NCBI GenBank assembly: GCA_023386395.1
Contig: JAEWJV010000503.1
Coordinates: 1-5,254 of the forward strand
Direction: 5' to 3'
DNA length: 5,254 nt
Source: Bacteroidota bacterium
Lineage (GTDB): Bacteria > Bacteroidota > Bacteroidia > Chitinophagales > Chitinophagaceae
Shown here one piece after another: positions 5,186 to 5,254 of this stretch; the stretch's first letter is position 1, and each line of letters opens with the position of its first letter. Below the pieces are notes generated by a model. It saw only the letters and a list, made by a program, of their open reading frames with translations. It did no database searches and was not told the DNA's origin. Made by a program: the position numbers and the translations under genes.

Positions 5186-5226
5186 CCGCAATGCTGTTTT
5201 TGTGCTTTTGTCTTTGCTAAACAGGT

Positions 5227-5254
5227 ATGAAAAATACCTTGATGCTTAAAGTAC
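5227..5254 (+). CDS. Possible start of a plus-strand gene, cut by the window edge
   Basis: An ATG at 5227 opens a frame reading MKNTLMLKV to the last base. A Lys-Asn start followed by hydrophobic residues is typical of a signal peptide, and a promoter-like pair lies upstream. Only nine codons are visible, so this is a tentative call. The ATG also sits inside a 6-bp hairpin, AGGTAT-GAAAA-ATACCT (5223-5239), which would place the start codon at the top of a stem. Confidence 0.35.

Larger units (their letters stand above)
4987..5226. other. Divergent intergenic region with several inverted repeats
   Basis: This 240-base AT-rich stretch lies between the 83-residue gene (minus) and the possible plus-strand start at 5227. 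It contains two perfect inverted repeats (5058-5090 and 5113-5134), a third copy of one half-site (5094-5103) and a promoter-like pair, each listed separately. No ORF of note is seen on either strand. Confidence 0.6.

Overview
The window looks like an ordinary chromosomal stretch from a Bacteroidota bacterium, most likely of the Chitinophagaceae type. The base composition is moderately AT-rich. Start codons are preceded by A-rich stretches rather than Shine-Dalgarno sites, and two genes encode poorly conserved secreted proteins with short N-terminal signal peptides. The C-terminal domain of the larger secreted protein also resembles one I associate with this group. This assignment is inferred from protein style, not from a marker gene. 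Layout: bases 1-187 (minus) hold the N-terminal part of a ribose-5-phosphate isomerase A-like protein that runs off the left edge. It lies 44 bases downstream of, and in the same direction as, a DJ-1/PfpI protein closely resembling plant DJ-1D (232-819, minus); the two may be co-transcribed. A 179-base spacer with an imperfect inverted repeat separates these from a KdgF-like cupin gene (999-1340, minus; a longer start at 1424 is possible). Divergent from the cupin is a secreted 411-residue protein (1524-2759, plus) with an N-terminal domain carrying four cysteines, a central Asp-Ser-periodic helical repeat and a conserved C-terminal domain. A 173-residue secreted protein of unknown function follows (2906-3427, plus). 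Convergent to it is a cytoplasmic CBM9-like/DOMON-fold protein (3581-4417, minus) with a small terminator hairpin right after its stop codon. A 317-base gene-free stretch containing a perfect 14-bp palindrome follows, then an orphan 83-residue gene (4735-4986, minus). The last spacer (4987-5226) holds two perfect inverted repeats and a third half-site, and leads to what may be the first nine codons of a plus-strand gene at the right edge. Functionally, several genes touch carbohydrate metabolism: pentose phosphate isomerisation, uronate handling by a KdgF-like cupin, carbohydrate binding by the CBM9-like protein, and glyoxalase-type detoxification by the DJ-1D-like protein. They are not arranged as one operon, so a shared pathway is only a suggestion. 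I do not see a mobile element, CRISPR array, rRNA or tRNA gene, or defence system. The most unusual points are the altered phosphate-binding loop of the RpiA-like protein, the palindromes and half-site array in the right-hand spacers, and the repeat-built secreted protein.
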